From assembly GCA_934402125.1 (NCBI GenBank), contig CAKRTY010000114.1, positions 1 to 5,658 of the forward strand: 5,658 bases of DNA, given 5' to 3'. Of this stretch, positions 1 through 5,641 are shown one piece after another. The first letter of the stretch is position 1. Every line of letters begins with the position of its first letter. The notes under the pieces were generated by a model that saw only the letters and a list, made by a program, of their open reading frames with translations, was not told the origin of the DNA and made no database searches. Made by a program: the position numbers and the translations under genes. This DNA is from an uncultured Anaerosacchariphilus sp. GTDB lineage: Bacteria > Bacillota > Clostridia > Lachnospirales > Lachnospiraceae.

Positions 1-437
1 CCTGTGTGCTGGCCACGGTTGTGGGTATCCTGTGGATGTTTTTTCCCCAGGTAAAGCTGCCTGATTTTCTATATGATACCATTTATGGCTTTAATCAGTG
101 CCTGACGCCCATGACCATGCTGACCATTGGCTTTATCATGGGTGAGACGGATATGAGACGGATTTTCTGTAAAGATCTGGGCGTGATTACAGTGCTGCGT
201 CTGGGGATTCAGCCCTTGATCGTATTGGGTGTCTGTTATCTGCTTCATCTGGAGCCGTTGGTGGCCGAAGTCATCACCGTCCTGGTCTCCATGCCGGTAG
301 CCAATACGACAGCCCTTCTGGCCTCCCAGCATGACTGCGACTATGGCTTTGCCAGCGGTCTGGTGGTCTTTACCACGCTGGTATCCATGGTGACGATCCC
401 GGTTTACGGAATGCTGGTAGGTATTGTGTTTGCGTGA
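1..437 (+). CDS. AEC (auxin efflux carrier) family transporter, C-terminal fragment
   Basis: This is the 3' part of a gene whose start lies before the window; the reading frame (first full codon at base 3) is open to the left edge. About 144 residues are visible and they are strongly hydrophobic, with roughly five predicted membrane segments. The last two contain the patterns typical of the C-terminal half of AEC permeases: SMPVANTTALLA, and TLVSMVTIP just before the end. Family members are secondary transporters of the cytoplasmic membrane, and several bacterial ones carry organic acids such as malate; the substrate here cannot be read from the fragment. The GTG at base 6 is an internal codon, not a true start. 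The gene ends at TGA 435-437 and is followed by an intrinsic terminator, so it is probably transcribed apart from prmA. I am fairly sure of the family and unsure of the substrate. Confidence 0.82.
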   Translation, partial: CVLATVVGILWMFFPQVKLPDFLYDTIYGFNQCLTPMTMLTIGFIMGETDMRRIFCKDLGVITVLRLGIQPLIVLGVCYLLHLEPLVAEVITVLVSMPVANTTALLASQHDCDYGFASGLVVFTTLVSMVTIPVYGMLVGIVFA

Positions 438-462
438 TTTTTATGGTATTCTAACAAAGAGT

Positions 463-495
463 GCGGGCACCTGACGGATAAGTGCCCGTTTTGTT
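463..495 (+). terminator. Intrinsic terminator after the AEC transporter gene
   Basis: CGGGCAC (464-470) pairs perfectly with GTGCCCG (482-488) around an 11-base loop, and TTTTGTT follows at 489-495. The seven-pair GC-rich stem and T-rich tail fit a rho-independent terminator. It lies 26 bases after the transporter stop codon and ends about 30 bases before prmA, which separates the two transcription units. The loop is longer than usual, so some readthrough into prmA is possible. Confidence 0.78.
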
Positions 496-510
496 GCGAT
501 ACAAAGATAC

Positions 511-518
511 GAGAGGTG
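511..518 (+). promoter_or_regulatory. Ribosome binding site of prmA
   Basis: GAGAGGTG lies 7 bases before the ATG at 526 and fixes that start. The 30 bases between the terminator tail and the ATG show no convincing -10/-35 pair, so the prmA promoter was not identified. Confidence 0.65.
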
Positions 519-525
519 CTTTTAT

Positions 526-1485
526 ATGAAATGGAATAAATACACATTGAAGACCCGGACAGAGGCAGAGGATCTCATCAGCAGTATGATGCAGGATGTG
601 GGAATCGAGGGAATTGAGATCGAGGACAAGGTTCCCCTGTCCCAGAGAGAAAAGGAGCAGATGTTCGTGGATATTCTGCCGGAAGGACCGGCGGACGACG
701 GCGTGGCCTATATCAGCTTTTATCTGGAACCGGATGCGGATCAGGAGGAAATGCTGGAGCGGGTGCGCGAGGGCTTAAAAGAAATCGCGGGCTGGGGCGT
801 GGAGATCGGGGAAGCTACGATTCAGGCCTCCGAGACCGAGGATAAGGACTGGATCAACAACTGGAAGGAATTCTTCCATCAGTTTTACGTGGACGATATC
901 CTGATCAAGCCCTCCTGGGAAGAGGTGAAGCCGGAGGATCGGGAGAAGCTTCTGATTCAGATTGATCCGGGAACTGCTTTCGGAACCGGTATGCATGAGA
1001 CGACACAGCTGTGTATCCGCCAGCTTCGCAAGTTTCTGACGCCGGAGACGGAGCTTCTGGACGTGGGAACCGGCAGCGGTATCCTGTCCATCATCAGCCT
1101 GAAGCTGGGAGCGAAGCACGCGGTAGGAACCGATCTGGATCCCTGCGCGGTAGAGGCTGTAAGGGAAAATATGGAAGTCAATGGAATCGATCCGGCTTCC
1201 TTTGAAATGATGATTGGCAATATCATCACAGAAAAAGAGATTCAGGATCGGGTTGGCTATGAATGCTATGATATCGTAGTGGCGAACATTCTGGCAGAGG
1301 TACTGGTGCCGCTGACGCCGGTGATTCTGTCCCAGTTAAAGCCGGGCGGCGTCTACATTACCTCCGGTATTATAGACGACAAGGAAGACTTGGTGGTGGA
1401 GACCGTGAAACAATGCGGCCTGACTGTATTGGAAGTTACCCATCAGGGCGAGTGGGTCAGCGTAACGGCCCGTAAGGAGCAGTAG
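526..1485 (+). CDS. prmA: Ribosomal protein L11 methyltransferase PrmA
   Basis: This cytoplasmic SAM-dependent enzyme trimethylates ribosomal protein L11. The 319-aa protein has the family layout: an N-terminal substrate-recognition domain (about residues 1-120), then a Rossmann-like class I methyltransferase domain. Visible motifs are DPGTAFGTG at 147-155 (the pre-SAM signature of PrmA), LLDVGTGSGIL at 177-187 (SAM-binding motif I), an acidic strand end at GTDLDP 201-206, and NILAEVL at 254-260 (the motif IV NILA that binds the target amine). No key residue appears to be missing. E. coli PrmA is a little shorter, at about 293 aa. The ATG at 526 has a good ribosome binding site. The gene sits 1 base before rsmE, a neighbour pairing common in Firmicutes, and heads the operon. 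Loss of prmA is tolerated in several bacteria, so it is probably not essential. Confidence 0.96.
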   Translation: MKWNKYTLKTRTEAEDLISSMMQDVGIEGIEIEDKVPLSQREKEQMFVDILPEGPADDGVAYISFYLEPDADQEEMLERVREGLKEIAGWGVEIGEATIQASETEDKDWINNWKEFFHQFYVDDILIKPSWEEVKPEDREKLLIQIDPGTAFGTGMHETTQLCIRQLRKFLTPETELLDVGTGSGILSIISLKLGAKHAVGTDLDPCAVEAVRENMEVNGIDPASFEMMIGNIITEKEIQDRVGYECYDIVVANILAEVLVPLTPVILSQLKPGGVYITSGIIDDKEDLVVETVKQCGLTVLEVTHQGEWVSVTARKEQ

Positions 1486-1486
1486 G

Positions 1487-2224
1487 ATGCATCGTTTTTT
1501 TGCAGAACCCGGCAATATCGGGGAAAAGGAAATCGTAATCACCGGCGCGGATGTGAATCATATCCGGAATGTCCTGCGTATGCGGACCGAGGAAGAGGTG
1601 CTGATTGCCGACGGGCAGGGCGCGGAGTACCGCTGCAAGCTTATCGAGCTTGGTGAAAATGAGGTGCGCGCCCAGATTCTCTGGAAGCTTGACGGCAATG
1701 CGGAGCTAGCCTCAGCCGTTACCCTGTTTCAGGGGCTTCCGAAAAGCGATAAGATGGATCTCATCGTCCAGAAATGCGTGGAGCTGGGAGTGGACCGGAT
1801 TGTTCCGGTATCCACGAAGCGGGCTGTGGTGAAGCTGGACGCAAAAAAGGAGCAGACACGGCTGAAGCGCTGGAATACCATCTCGGAGAGCGCGGCCAAG
1901 CAGTCCGGCCGTGGCGTAATACCCGAGGTCAGCGGCGTCATGTCCTTTGGGAAGGCTCTGGAGGAGGCAAAGAAGCTGGATGTGCTTCTGATTCCCTATG
2001 AGCGGGCCGAACATATGGCTGAAACCAGACGGGTCATGGGTGAAATCAGGCCCGGCCAGTCCGTAGGTATTTTCATCGGTCCGGAGGGCGGCTTTGAAGA
2101 AAGCGAAGTAGAGGAAGCAGTGGCAGCAGGCGCACAGGCTATTACACTGGGCAGACGGATTCTGCGGACCGAGACGGCAGGGTTGGCAGTGATGGCTATG
2201 CTGGGATATCTGCTGGAGGAGTAA
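1487..2224 (+). CDS. rsmE: 16S rRNA (uracil-1498-N3)-methyltransferase RsmE
   Basis: RsmE methylates N3 of U1498 in 16S rRNA, in the decoding region of the 30S subunit, using SAM. The 245-aa length is normal for the family. The N-terminal part (about 1-70) is the PUA-like RNA-binding domain, starting MHRFF as is typical. The rest is a SPOUT (trefoil-knot) methyltransferase domain. Motifs seen are QGLPKSDKMD at 82-91, ESAAKQSGR at 134-142, GPEGGF at 198-203 (SAM-binding knot loop) and LGRRILRTETA at 221-231 (final knot motif). The start is firm: ATG follows the prmA stop after one base (TAGGATG), and AAGGAG at 1474-1479, inside the prmA end, is spaced 7 bases from it. That arrangement suggests translational coupling to prmA. 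Confidence 0.96.
   Translation: MHRFFAEPGNIGEKEIVITGADVNHIRNVLRMRTEEEVLIADGQGAEYRCKLIELGENEVRAQILWKLDGNAELASAVTLFQGLPKSDKMDLIVQKCVELGVDRIVPVSTKRAVVKLDAKKEQTRLKRWNTISESAAKQSGRGVIPEVSGVMSFGKALEEAKKLDVLLIPYERAEHMAETRRVMGEIRPGQSVGIFIGPEGGFEESEVEEAVAAGAQAITLGRRILRTETAGLAVMAMLGYLLEE
2215..2221 (+). promoter_or_regulatory. Ribosome binding site of the cysteine desulfurase gene, inside the rsmE end
   Basis: GGAGGAG is formed by the last sense codons of rsmE and lies 7 bases before the ATG at 2229. It supports that start and implies coupled translation of the two genes. Confidence 0.75.
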
Positions 2225-2228
2225 AAAA

Positions 2229-3383
2229 ATGGAAATCTATTTAGACAATTCAGCCACCACTCGCTGCTTCCCGGAGGCAGCCAGGCTGATGTATCAGGTC
2301 ATGACCGAGGACTACGGCAACCCGTCCTCCTTACATCAGAAGGGTGTGGACGCGGAGAAATACGTCCGTGAGGCGAAAGAAATCATTGCGAAGAATCTGA
2401 AGGTGGAGCCCAAGGAGATTTATTTTACCTCCGGCGGGACAGAGAGTGATAACCTGGCGCTCATGGGCGCGGCCCATGCCAATCAGCGGGCAGGAAAGCA
2501 CCTGATTACCACCCGGATTGAGCATCCGGCTATTTTGAATACCATGAAGGAGCTGGAAAAGCAGGGCTTTCAGGTAACCTACCTGCCGGTGGACGGACAG
2601 GGACGGGTGCAGATCGCGGATCTGGAAGAGGCGCTGACGGACGAGACCATTCTGGTGTCTGTCATGTACGTAAACAATGAGATTGGCGCGGTACAGCCCG
2701 TCGAGGAGATAGGAAGACTTCTGAAAAACCGGGAGAAACCCGTTTTGTTCCATGTGGACGCGGTGCAGGGCTACGGAAAGTTCCGGATTCTGCCGAAAAA
2801 GCTGGGTATCGACATGCTGAGTGTCAGCGGTCATAAGATTCACGGGCCCAAGGGCATGGGAATTCTGTATGTAGACGAGCATGTGAAGATTCATCCGATT
2901 CTTTTCGGAGGCGGCCAGCAGAGAGATTTACGCTCCGGTACGGAAAATGTGCCGGGTATCGCAGGGCTGGGCGAGGCCGTAAAAGAGATTTATACAGATT
3001 TCGACGAGAAGATGGAGCGGCTGTATGGGCTCCGGGAATACTTTGTCGAAGAGATCGAAAAGATAGAGGGAACCACTGTAAACGGACCGAAGGGCAGAGA
3101 GGGCGCGCCCCATATTGTCAGCGTCAGCTTTGCGGGAGTACGAAGCGAGGTGCTGCTTCATTCTCTGGAGGATAAGGGCATTTATGTGTCCTCCGGATCT
3201 GCCTGCGCTTCCAATCACCCGGCGGTCAGTGAGACGCTGAAGGCAATTCATGTGAAGAAGGAACTTTTGGATTCCACGATCCGGTTCAGCTTCAGTGAAT
3301 TTACGACAAAAGAGGAACTGGATATTACACTGGAGACGCTTAGGGAGCTTTTGCCCATGCTGCGTCGGTTTACCAGAAGATAG
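2229..3383 (+). CDS. NifS/IscS-type cysteine desulfurase (NifZ-like, paired with thiI)
   Basis: This PLP enzyme converts L-cysteine to alanine and holds the sulfur as a persulfide on its active-site cysteine. The 384-aa protein begins with the family signature YLDNSATT (4-11). It continues with SGGTESDN (68-75), EHPA containing H99 above the PLP ring, VNNEIGAVQP (148-157), HVDAVQ with D177 and Q180, SGHKIHGPKG with the PLP-binding lysine K203, and RSGTENVPG (235-243). The catalytic cysteine is C326 in SSGSACAS. The SGSAC loop and overall length point to the NifS/IscS group, not the SufS group. The stop codon is 14 bases before thiI. In Bacillus subtilis the desulfurase NifZ is encoded beside thiI and feeds it sulfur for s4U8 in tRNA, and I infer the same role here. 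No Fe-S scaffold gene (iscU/nifU) is adjacent in the window, which fits a dedicated ThiI partner better than a general Fe-S role. The family is certain; the exact partner is inferred. Confidence 0.94.
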   Translation: MEIYLDNSATTRCFPEAARLMYQVMTEDYGNPSSLHQKGVDAEKYVREAKEIIAKNLKVEPKEIYFTSGGTESDNLALMGAAHANQRAGKHLITTRIEHPAILNTMKELEKQGFQVTYLPVDGQGRVQIADLEEALTDETILVSVMYVNNEIGAVQPVEEIGRLLKNREKPVLFHVDAVQGYGKFRILPKKLGIDMLSVSGHKIHGPKGMGILYVDEHVKIHPILFGGGQQRDLRSGTENVPGIAGLGEAVKEIYTDFDEKMERLYGLREYFVEEIEKIEGTTVNGPKGREGAPHIVSVSFAGVRSEVLLHSLEDKGIYVSSGSACASNHPAVSETLKAIHVKKELLDSTIRFSFSEFTTKEELDITLETLRELLPMLRRFTRR

Positions 3384-3385
3384 AA

Positions 3386-3391
3386 AAGGAG
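3386..3391 (+). promoter_or_regulatory. Ribosome binding site of thiI
   Basis: AAGGAG in the 14-base gap after the desulfurase stop is 6 bases before the ATG at 3398. It supports this start over any internal methionine. Confidence 0.75.
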
Positions 3392-3397
3392 AACCAT

Positions 3398-4582
3398 ATG
3401 TTTTTTCATGCATTTTTGATAAAATACGGAGAAATCGGGATCAAGGGAAAGAACCGGTATCTCTTTGAGGACGCGCTGGTAGCGCAGATCCGCCATGCCC
3501 TGAAGCATGTGGAGGGCACGTTTAAAGTAACCAAGGATCAGGGACGTATCTATGTCCACACCGAGGGAGAATATGACTATGACGACGCGGTGGCAGCCAT
3601 GCGCCGGGTATTCGGTATCGTAGGCATCTGTCCGGTGGTGATTCTGGAGGACGAAGGCTTTGAAAAGCTGGGCGACGATGTGGTGGCTTACTTAAAGGCC
3701 CGCTACGGTGAGCATTGTGAGAAAACCTTCAAGGTACAGGCACGCCGTGCTCGCAAGACTTACCCGAAGGCTTCCATGGAGATGAATGCGGAGCTGGGCG
3801 GCCGGATTCTGGACGCGTTTCCGGGTATGCGCGTAGATGTGCATGAGCCGGAGCTGATGATTCATGTGGAAGTGCGTGAGCACATTTATCTGTACTCTGA
3901 CATTATCCCGGGTCCGGGCGGTATGCCCATCGGCACCAACGGAAAATCCATGCTGCTTTTATCCGGCGGTATTGACAGCCCGGTGGCAGGCTATATGATC
4001 GCCAAGCGCGGCGTCAAGATTGACGCGGTATACTTCCATGCGCCGCCCTACACCAGCGAGCGCGCAAAGCAGAAGGTGGTAGATCTGGCGGCGAAGGTGG
4101 CCCGTTACACCGGCCCCATTTACCTGTATGTGGTAAACTTTACGGAGATTCAGTTATATATCTATGAGAAATGCCCCCACGACGAGTTGACGATTATCAT
4201 GCGTCGTTATATGATGCGGATCGCAGAGCGGATCGCGGAGAAGACCGGGTCTCTCGGCCTGATTACTGGCGAGAGTATCGGCCAGGTAGCCAGCCAGACC
4301 GTACACAGCCTGGCAGCCACCAACGAGGTCTGCACCATGCCGGTATTCCGTCCGCTGATTGCCTACGATAAGGAAGATATCGTAACGATTTCCAAGCAGA
4401 TCGATACCTATGAGACGTCGATTCAGCCCTTTGAGGACTGCTGTACGATATTTGTTGCCAAGCATCCGGTGACCAAGCCGAACATCAATGTGATCAAGCG
4501 CTCCGAGCAGAAGCTGATGGAGCAGATCGACGAGATGGTAGACAAGGCTATTGAGACGGCAGAATTGATTGTGGTAGGGTAA
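3398..4582 (+). CDS. thiI: tRNA 4-thiouridine synthase ThiI, short form without rhodanese domain
   Basis: ThiI adenylates U8 of tRNA with ATP and replaces the oxygen with sulfur to make s4U8, a near-UV sensor base; in some bacteria it also serves thiazole synthesis for thiamine. The 394-aa protein shows an N-terminal ferredoxin-like plus THUMP region (about 1-165, beginning with the characteristic IKYGEIGIKGKNR) and then a PP-loop ATPase domain with SGGIDSP at 189-195. GESIGQVASQT (291-301) is a further family motif. C348 and C349 in FEDCCTIF correspond to the region of the conserved catalytic cysteine (C344 in E. coli). The C-terminal rhodanese domain of E. coli ThiI (482 aa, persulfide cysteine C456) is absent, as in the Bacillus enzyme, so sulfur must come directly from a desulfurase, most likely the gene just upstream. 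No terminator follows, so transcription probably continues into the MNT/HEPN pair. Confidence 0.95.
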   Translation: MFFHAFLIKYGEIGIKGKNRYLFEDALVAQIRHALKHVEGTFKVTKDQGRIYVHTEGEYDYDDAVAAMRRVFGIVGICPVVILEDEGFEKLGDDVVAYLKARYGEHCEKTFKVQARRARKTYPKASMEMNAELGGRILDAFPGMRVDVHEPELMIHVEVREHIYLYSDIIPGPGGMPIGTNGKSMLLLSGGIDSPVAGYMIAKRGVKIDAVYFHAPPYTSERAKQKVVDLAAKVARYTGPIYLYVVNFTEIQLYIYEKCPHDELTIIMRRYMMRIAERIAEKTGSLGLITGESIGQVASQTVHSLAATNEVCTMPVFRPLIAYDKEDIVTISKQIDTYETSIQPFEDCCTIFVAKHPVTKPNINVIKRSEQKLMEQIDEMVDKAIETAELIVVG

Positions 4583-4606
4583 CGAAGCAAGCAGGATTCA
4601 TAGAAA

Positions 4607-4613
4607 GAAGGTG
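4607..4613 (+). promoter_or_regulatory. Ribosome binding site that decides the MNT start
   Basis: GAAGGTG lies 6 bases before the ATG at 4620, a normal spacing. The in-frame GTG at 4611 overlaps this site and would have almost no spacer, so the ATG is the better start. Confidence 0.55.
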
Positions 4614-4619
4614 TCGCGG

Positions 4620-4889
4620 ATGACCGCAGAAGAGGTGATACAGGAGACCGCAAAGCTGTGTAGGAGTTTTCAGGCCCATAAAGTGATTCTATACGGTTCC
4701 AGGGCCAAACATACGGCGCGGGAGAGAAGCGACATAGATATCGCAGTGTCAGGAGTGAAGAATTTTGAACTGTTGGCAGAAAAAATAGAGGAGTTGCCGA
4801 CCCTTTACAGTGTTGATTTGTTGAATCTGGATACCTGTAAAAATCAGTTGTTATTGGAGGATATCAGGCAATATGGACGAGAAATTTAA
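4620..4889 (+). CDS. mntA: Minimal nucleotidyltransferase (MNT), putative MntA-type antitoxin
   Basis: This is a single-domain DNA polymerase beta-superfamily nucleotidyltransferase of 89 aa; 92 aa if the GTG at 4611 is used, which I consider less likely. The catalytic signature is GS-x10-DxD: G26, S27, then D38 and D40 in SDIDIAV. A third acidic residue, D66, lies in YSVDLLNL. All three metal-binding carboxylates of the fold therefore seem present. In studied HEPN/MNT pairs this protein is the antitoxin and transfers AMP to a tyrosine of the HEPN toxin, blocking its RNase activity. Its 3' end overlaps the HEPN gene by 17 bases, so the two are surely one unit. It lies 37 bases after thiI with no visible terminator or promoter. 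GC content is about 45% by hand count, lower than thiI. The symbol follows the toxin-antitoxin literature and has nothing to do with manganese transport. Confidence 0.85.
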   Translation: MTAEEVIQETAKLCRSFQAHKVILYGSRAKHTARERSDIDIAVSGVKNFELLAEKIEELPTLYSVDLLNLDTCKNQLLLEDIRQYGREI

Positions 4890-5283
4890 AAGACGGTTCA
4901 CATCATTTTGTAATTCACTGGATGCGCTGGCGGAGGCAAAACAGAGGGATCTTTCCGATTCTTTTGTGTTAAGCGGTACCAGCGCCAAATTTAGTATTAC
5001 CTTTGATTTGGCATGGAAAGTCATGAAGGATATCCTGGTGCAGTACTATGCGATTACCGGTTTTGTGGCAGGATCGCCGCGAGAGGTGCTTCGGGAGGCT
5101 TTCAAGGCGAATCTGATTTCTGATGACGCCTGGATGGAAATGCTGAAGGTGAGAAATGAGCTGACGCATGATTATGACTGCGAAATTGTGAAGGAACACT
5201 GTAGTACGATAGTGGAAACCTATATTGATTTGTTTTGCAAGTTTGAAGCTACCGTGAAAAAACTGCTGGAGAAATCCCGGTAA
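4873..5283 (+). CDS. hepT: HEPN-domain protein, HI0074/HepT type, putative RNase toxin
   Basis: This 136-aa, probably all-helical protein matches the family long annotated as nucleotidyltransferase substrate-binding protein (HI0074 family). Family landmarks are FDLAWKVMKD (44-53), SPREVLREAFKANLI (68-82) and the end of the HEPN core, RNELTHDY (94-101). The last contains the HEPN RNase motif R-x4-H (R94, H99), and Y101 completes R-x4-H-x-Y, the tyrosine being the residue AMPylated by the MNT partner in studied systems. It is thus likely a metal-independent RNase held inactive by its partner. Known HepT proteins form dimers with the active site at the interface, and one acts on tRNA 3' ends; the target here is unknown. 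The ATG at 4873 lies within the MNT gene; GGAGG at 4856-4860 is 12 bases upstream, rather far, so translational coupling is likely. A domesticated role without toxicity cannot be excluded. Confidence 0.84.
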   Translation: MDEKFKRRFTSFCNSLDALAEAKQRDLSDSFVLSGTSAKFSITFDLAWKVMKDILVQYYAITGFVAGSPREVLREAFKANLISDDAWMEMLKVRNELTHDYDCEIVKEHCSTIVETYIDLFCKFEATVKKLLEKSR

Positions 5284-5317
5284 CCCGATATACGGAAAGA
5301 AGCTGAGTGCGATCCCC

Positions 5318-5324
5318 AGGAGGG
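5318..5324 (+). promoter_or_regulatory. Strong ribosome binding site before a 14-codon ORF
   Basis: AGGAGGG is spaced 6 bases from the ATG at 5331, as good a site as any in the window. It faces only a 14-codon frame. Confidence 0.5.
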
Positions 5325-5330
5325 CTTTTC

Positions 5331-5375
5331 ATGAAAAAAGAATCAGCCCGGCAGCGCCGGGCTGGTTTTATGTAG
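5331..5375 (+). CDS. Possible 14-aa micro-ORF overlapping the terminator
   Basis: ATG at 5331 opens a frame ending at TAG 5373-5375 and giving MKKESARQRRAGFM, a basic peptide with no recognised family. It starts 47 bases after the HEPN stop. In its favour is the ideal AGGAGGG site 6 bases upstream. Against it, nearly all of the frame is the terminator: the A tract encodes the two lysines and the hairpin encodes most of the rest, so the peptide may be a by-product. It could also be the remnant of a former gene start whose body was lost. I list it as possible, not established. Confidence 0.25.
   Translation: MKKESARQRRAGFM
5334..5370. terminator. Bidirectional intrinsic terminator between hepT and the HPr-like gene
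   Basis: CAGCCCGGC (5344-5352) pairs perfectly with GCCGGGCTG (5356-5364) around a 3-base AGC loop, and flanking A-T and G-T pairs could lengthen the stem. On the plus strand TTTT follows at 5366-5369; on the minus strand the six A's at 5334-5339 become a U tract. The hairpin therefore can end both the operon ending in hepT and the convergent HPr-like gene, whose stop codon is about 28 bases away. Confidence 0.9.
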
Positions 5376-5391
5376 TGGAAATTTTTGTGAA

Positions 5392-5628
5392 TTATTCCTC
5401 CACGATGTACGGCTTCAGAACATTCAGAATGGAATCCAGTTCGTCATCTGCATGGATGCTTAAATCGATGGGCTTGGAGAGATCCAAGCTGAAGATACCC
5501 ATAATGGACTTGGCGTCGATGACGTAGCGTCCGGATACCAGATCGAAATCTACATCAAACTTTGTAATATCATTTACAAAGGATTTCACTTTCTCGATAG
5601 AATTCAGACAAATTTTGACTGTTTTCAT
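5392..5628 (-). CDS. HPr-like protein lacking the phosphotransfer histidine
   Basis: This 78-aa cytoplasmic protein resembles HPr, the phosphocarrier of the sugar phosphotransferase system (usually 85-90 aa). The second half is clear: SGRYVIDAKSIMGIFSLDL (32-50) matches the HPr stretch around Ser46, with S41 in KSIMG at the position phosphorylated by HPr kinase in Firmicutes. The N-terminal half has LNSIEKVKSF where HPr has the GLHARPA loop, so the His15 that accepts phosphate from Enzyme I is missing. It cannot act as a normal phosphocarrier. By analogy with Bacillus Crh, which lacks His15 but keeps Ser46, a regulatory role is possible; this is inference. The start is well supported: AGGAGGG on the minus strand (5635-5641) lies 6 bases before the ATG. 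The gene is convergent with hepT and its promoter is mostly outside the window. Confidence 0.85.
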   Translation of the reverse strand: MKTVKICLNSIEKVKSFVNDITKFDVDFDLVSGRYVIDAKSIMGIFSLDLSKPIDLSIHADDELDSILNVLKPYIVEE

Positions 5629-5634
5629 GACATA

Positions 5635-5641
5635 CCCTCCT
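5635..5641 (-). promoter_or_regulatory. Ribosome binding site of the HPr-like gene
   Basis: Read on the minus strand this is AGGAGGG with a 6-base spacer to the ATG at 5628. It fixes the start and shows that the 78-aa protein is not a truncated reading of a longer HPr. Confidence 0.8.

Noticed and set aside
424..452. Possible promoter TTGTGT - 17 bases - TATTCT before prmA
   Set aside because: Only 3/6 and 4/6 consensus matches, it begins inside the transporter gene, and its transcript would run straight into the terminator at 463-495.
775..1229. Minus-strand open frames opposite prmA
   Set aside because: They are shadows of the PrmA catalytic domain, with no family resemblance.
2331..2894. 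Long minus-strand open frame (187 codons) inside the desulfurase gene
   Set aside because: It is antisense to a gene with all catalytic motifs, shows no recognisable domain, and is rich in residues expected from reading a GC-rich coding strand backwards.
2928..3413. Minus-strand open frame (161 codons) over the desulfurase end and thiI start
   Set aside because: It overlaps two well-supported genes and has no recognisable motif, so it is a frame shadow.
4611..4613. GTG as start of the MNT gene
   Set aside because: It overlaps the likely Shine-Dalgarno GAAGGTG and has almost no spacer; the ATG at 4620 has a 6-base spacer.
4603..5305. Near-identical GAAAGAAGGTG (4603-4613) and GAAAGAAGCTG (5295-5305) flanking the MNT/HEPN pair, each after a GGTAAC at a stop codon
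   Set aside because: Considered as insertion-site direct repeats, but 10 of 11 purine-rich bases resembling a ribosome binding site can match by chance, and the distances from GGTAAC differ (19 and 10 bases).
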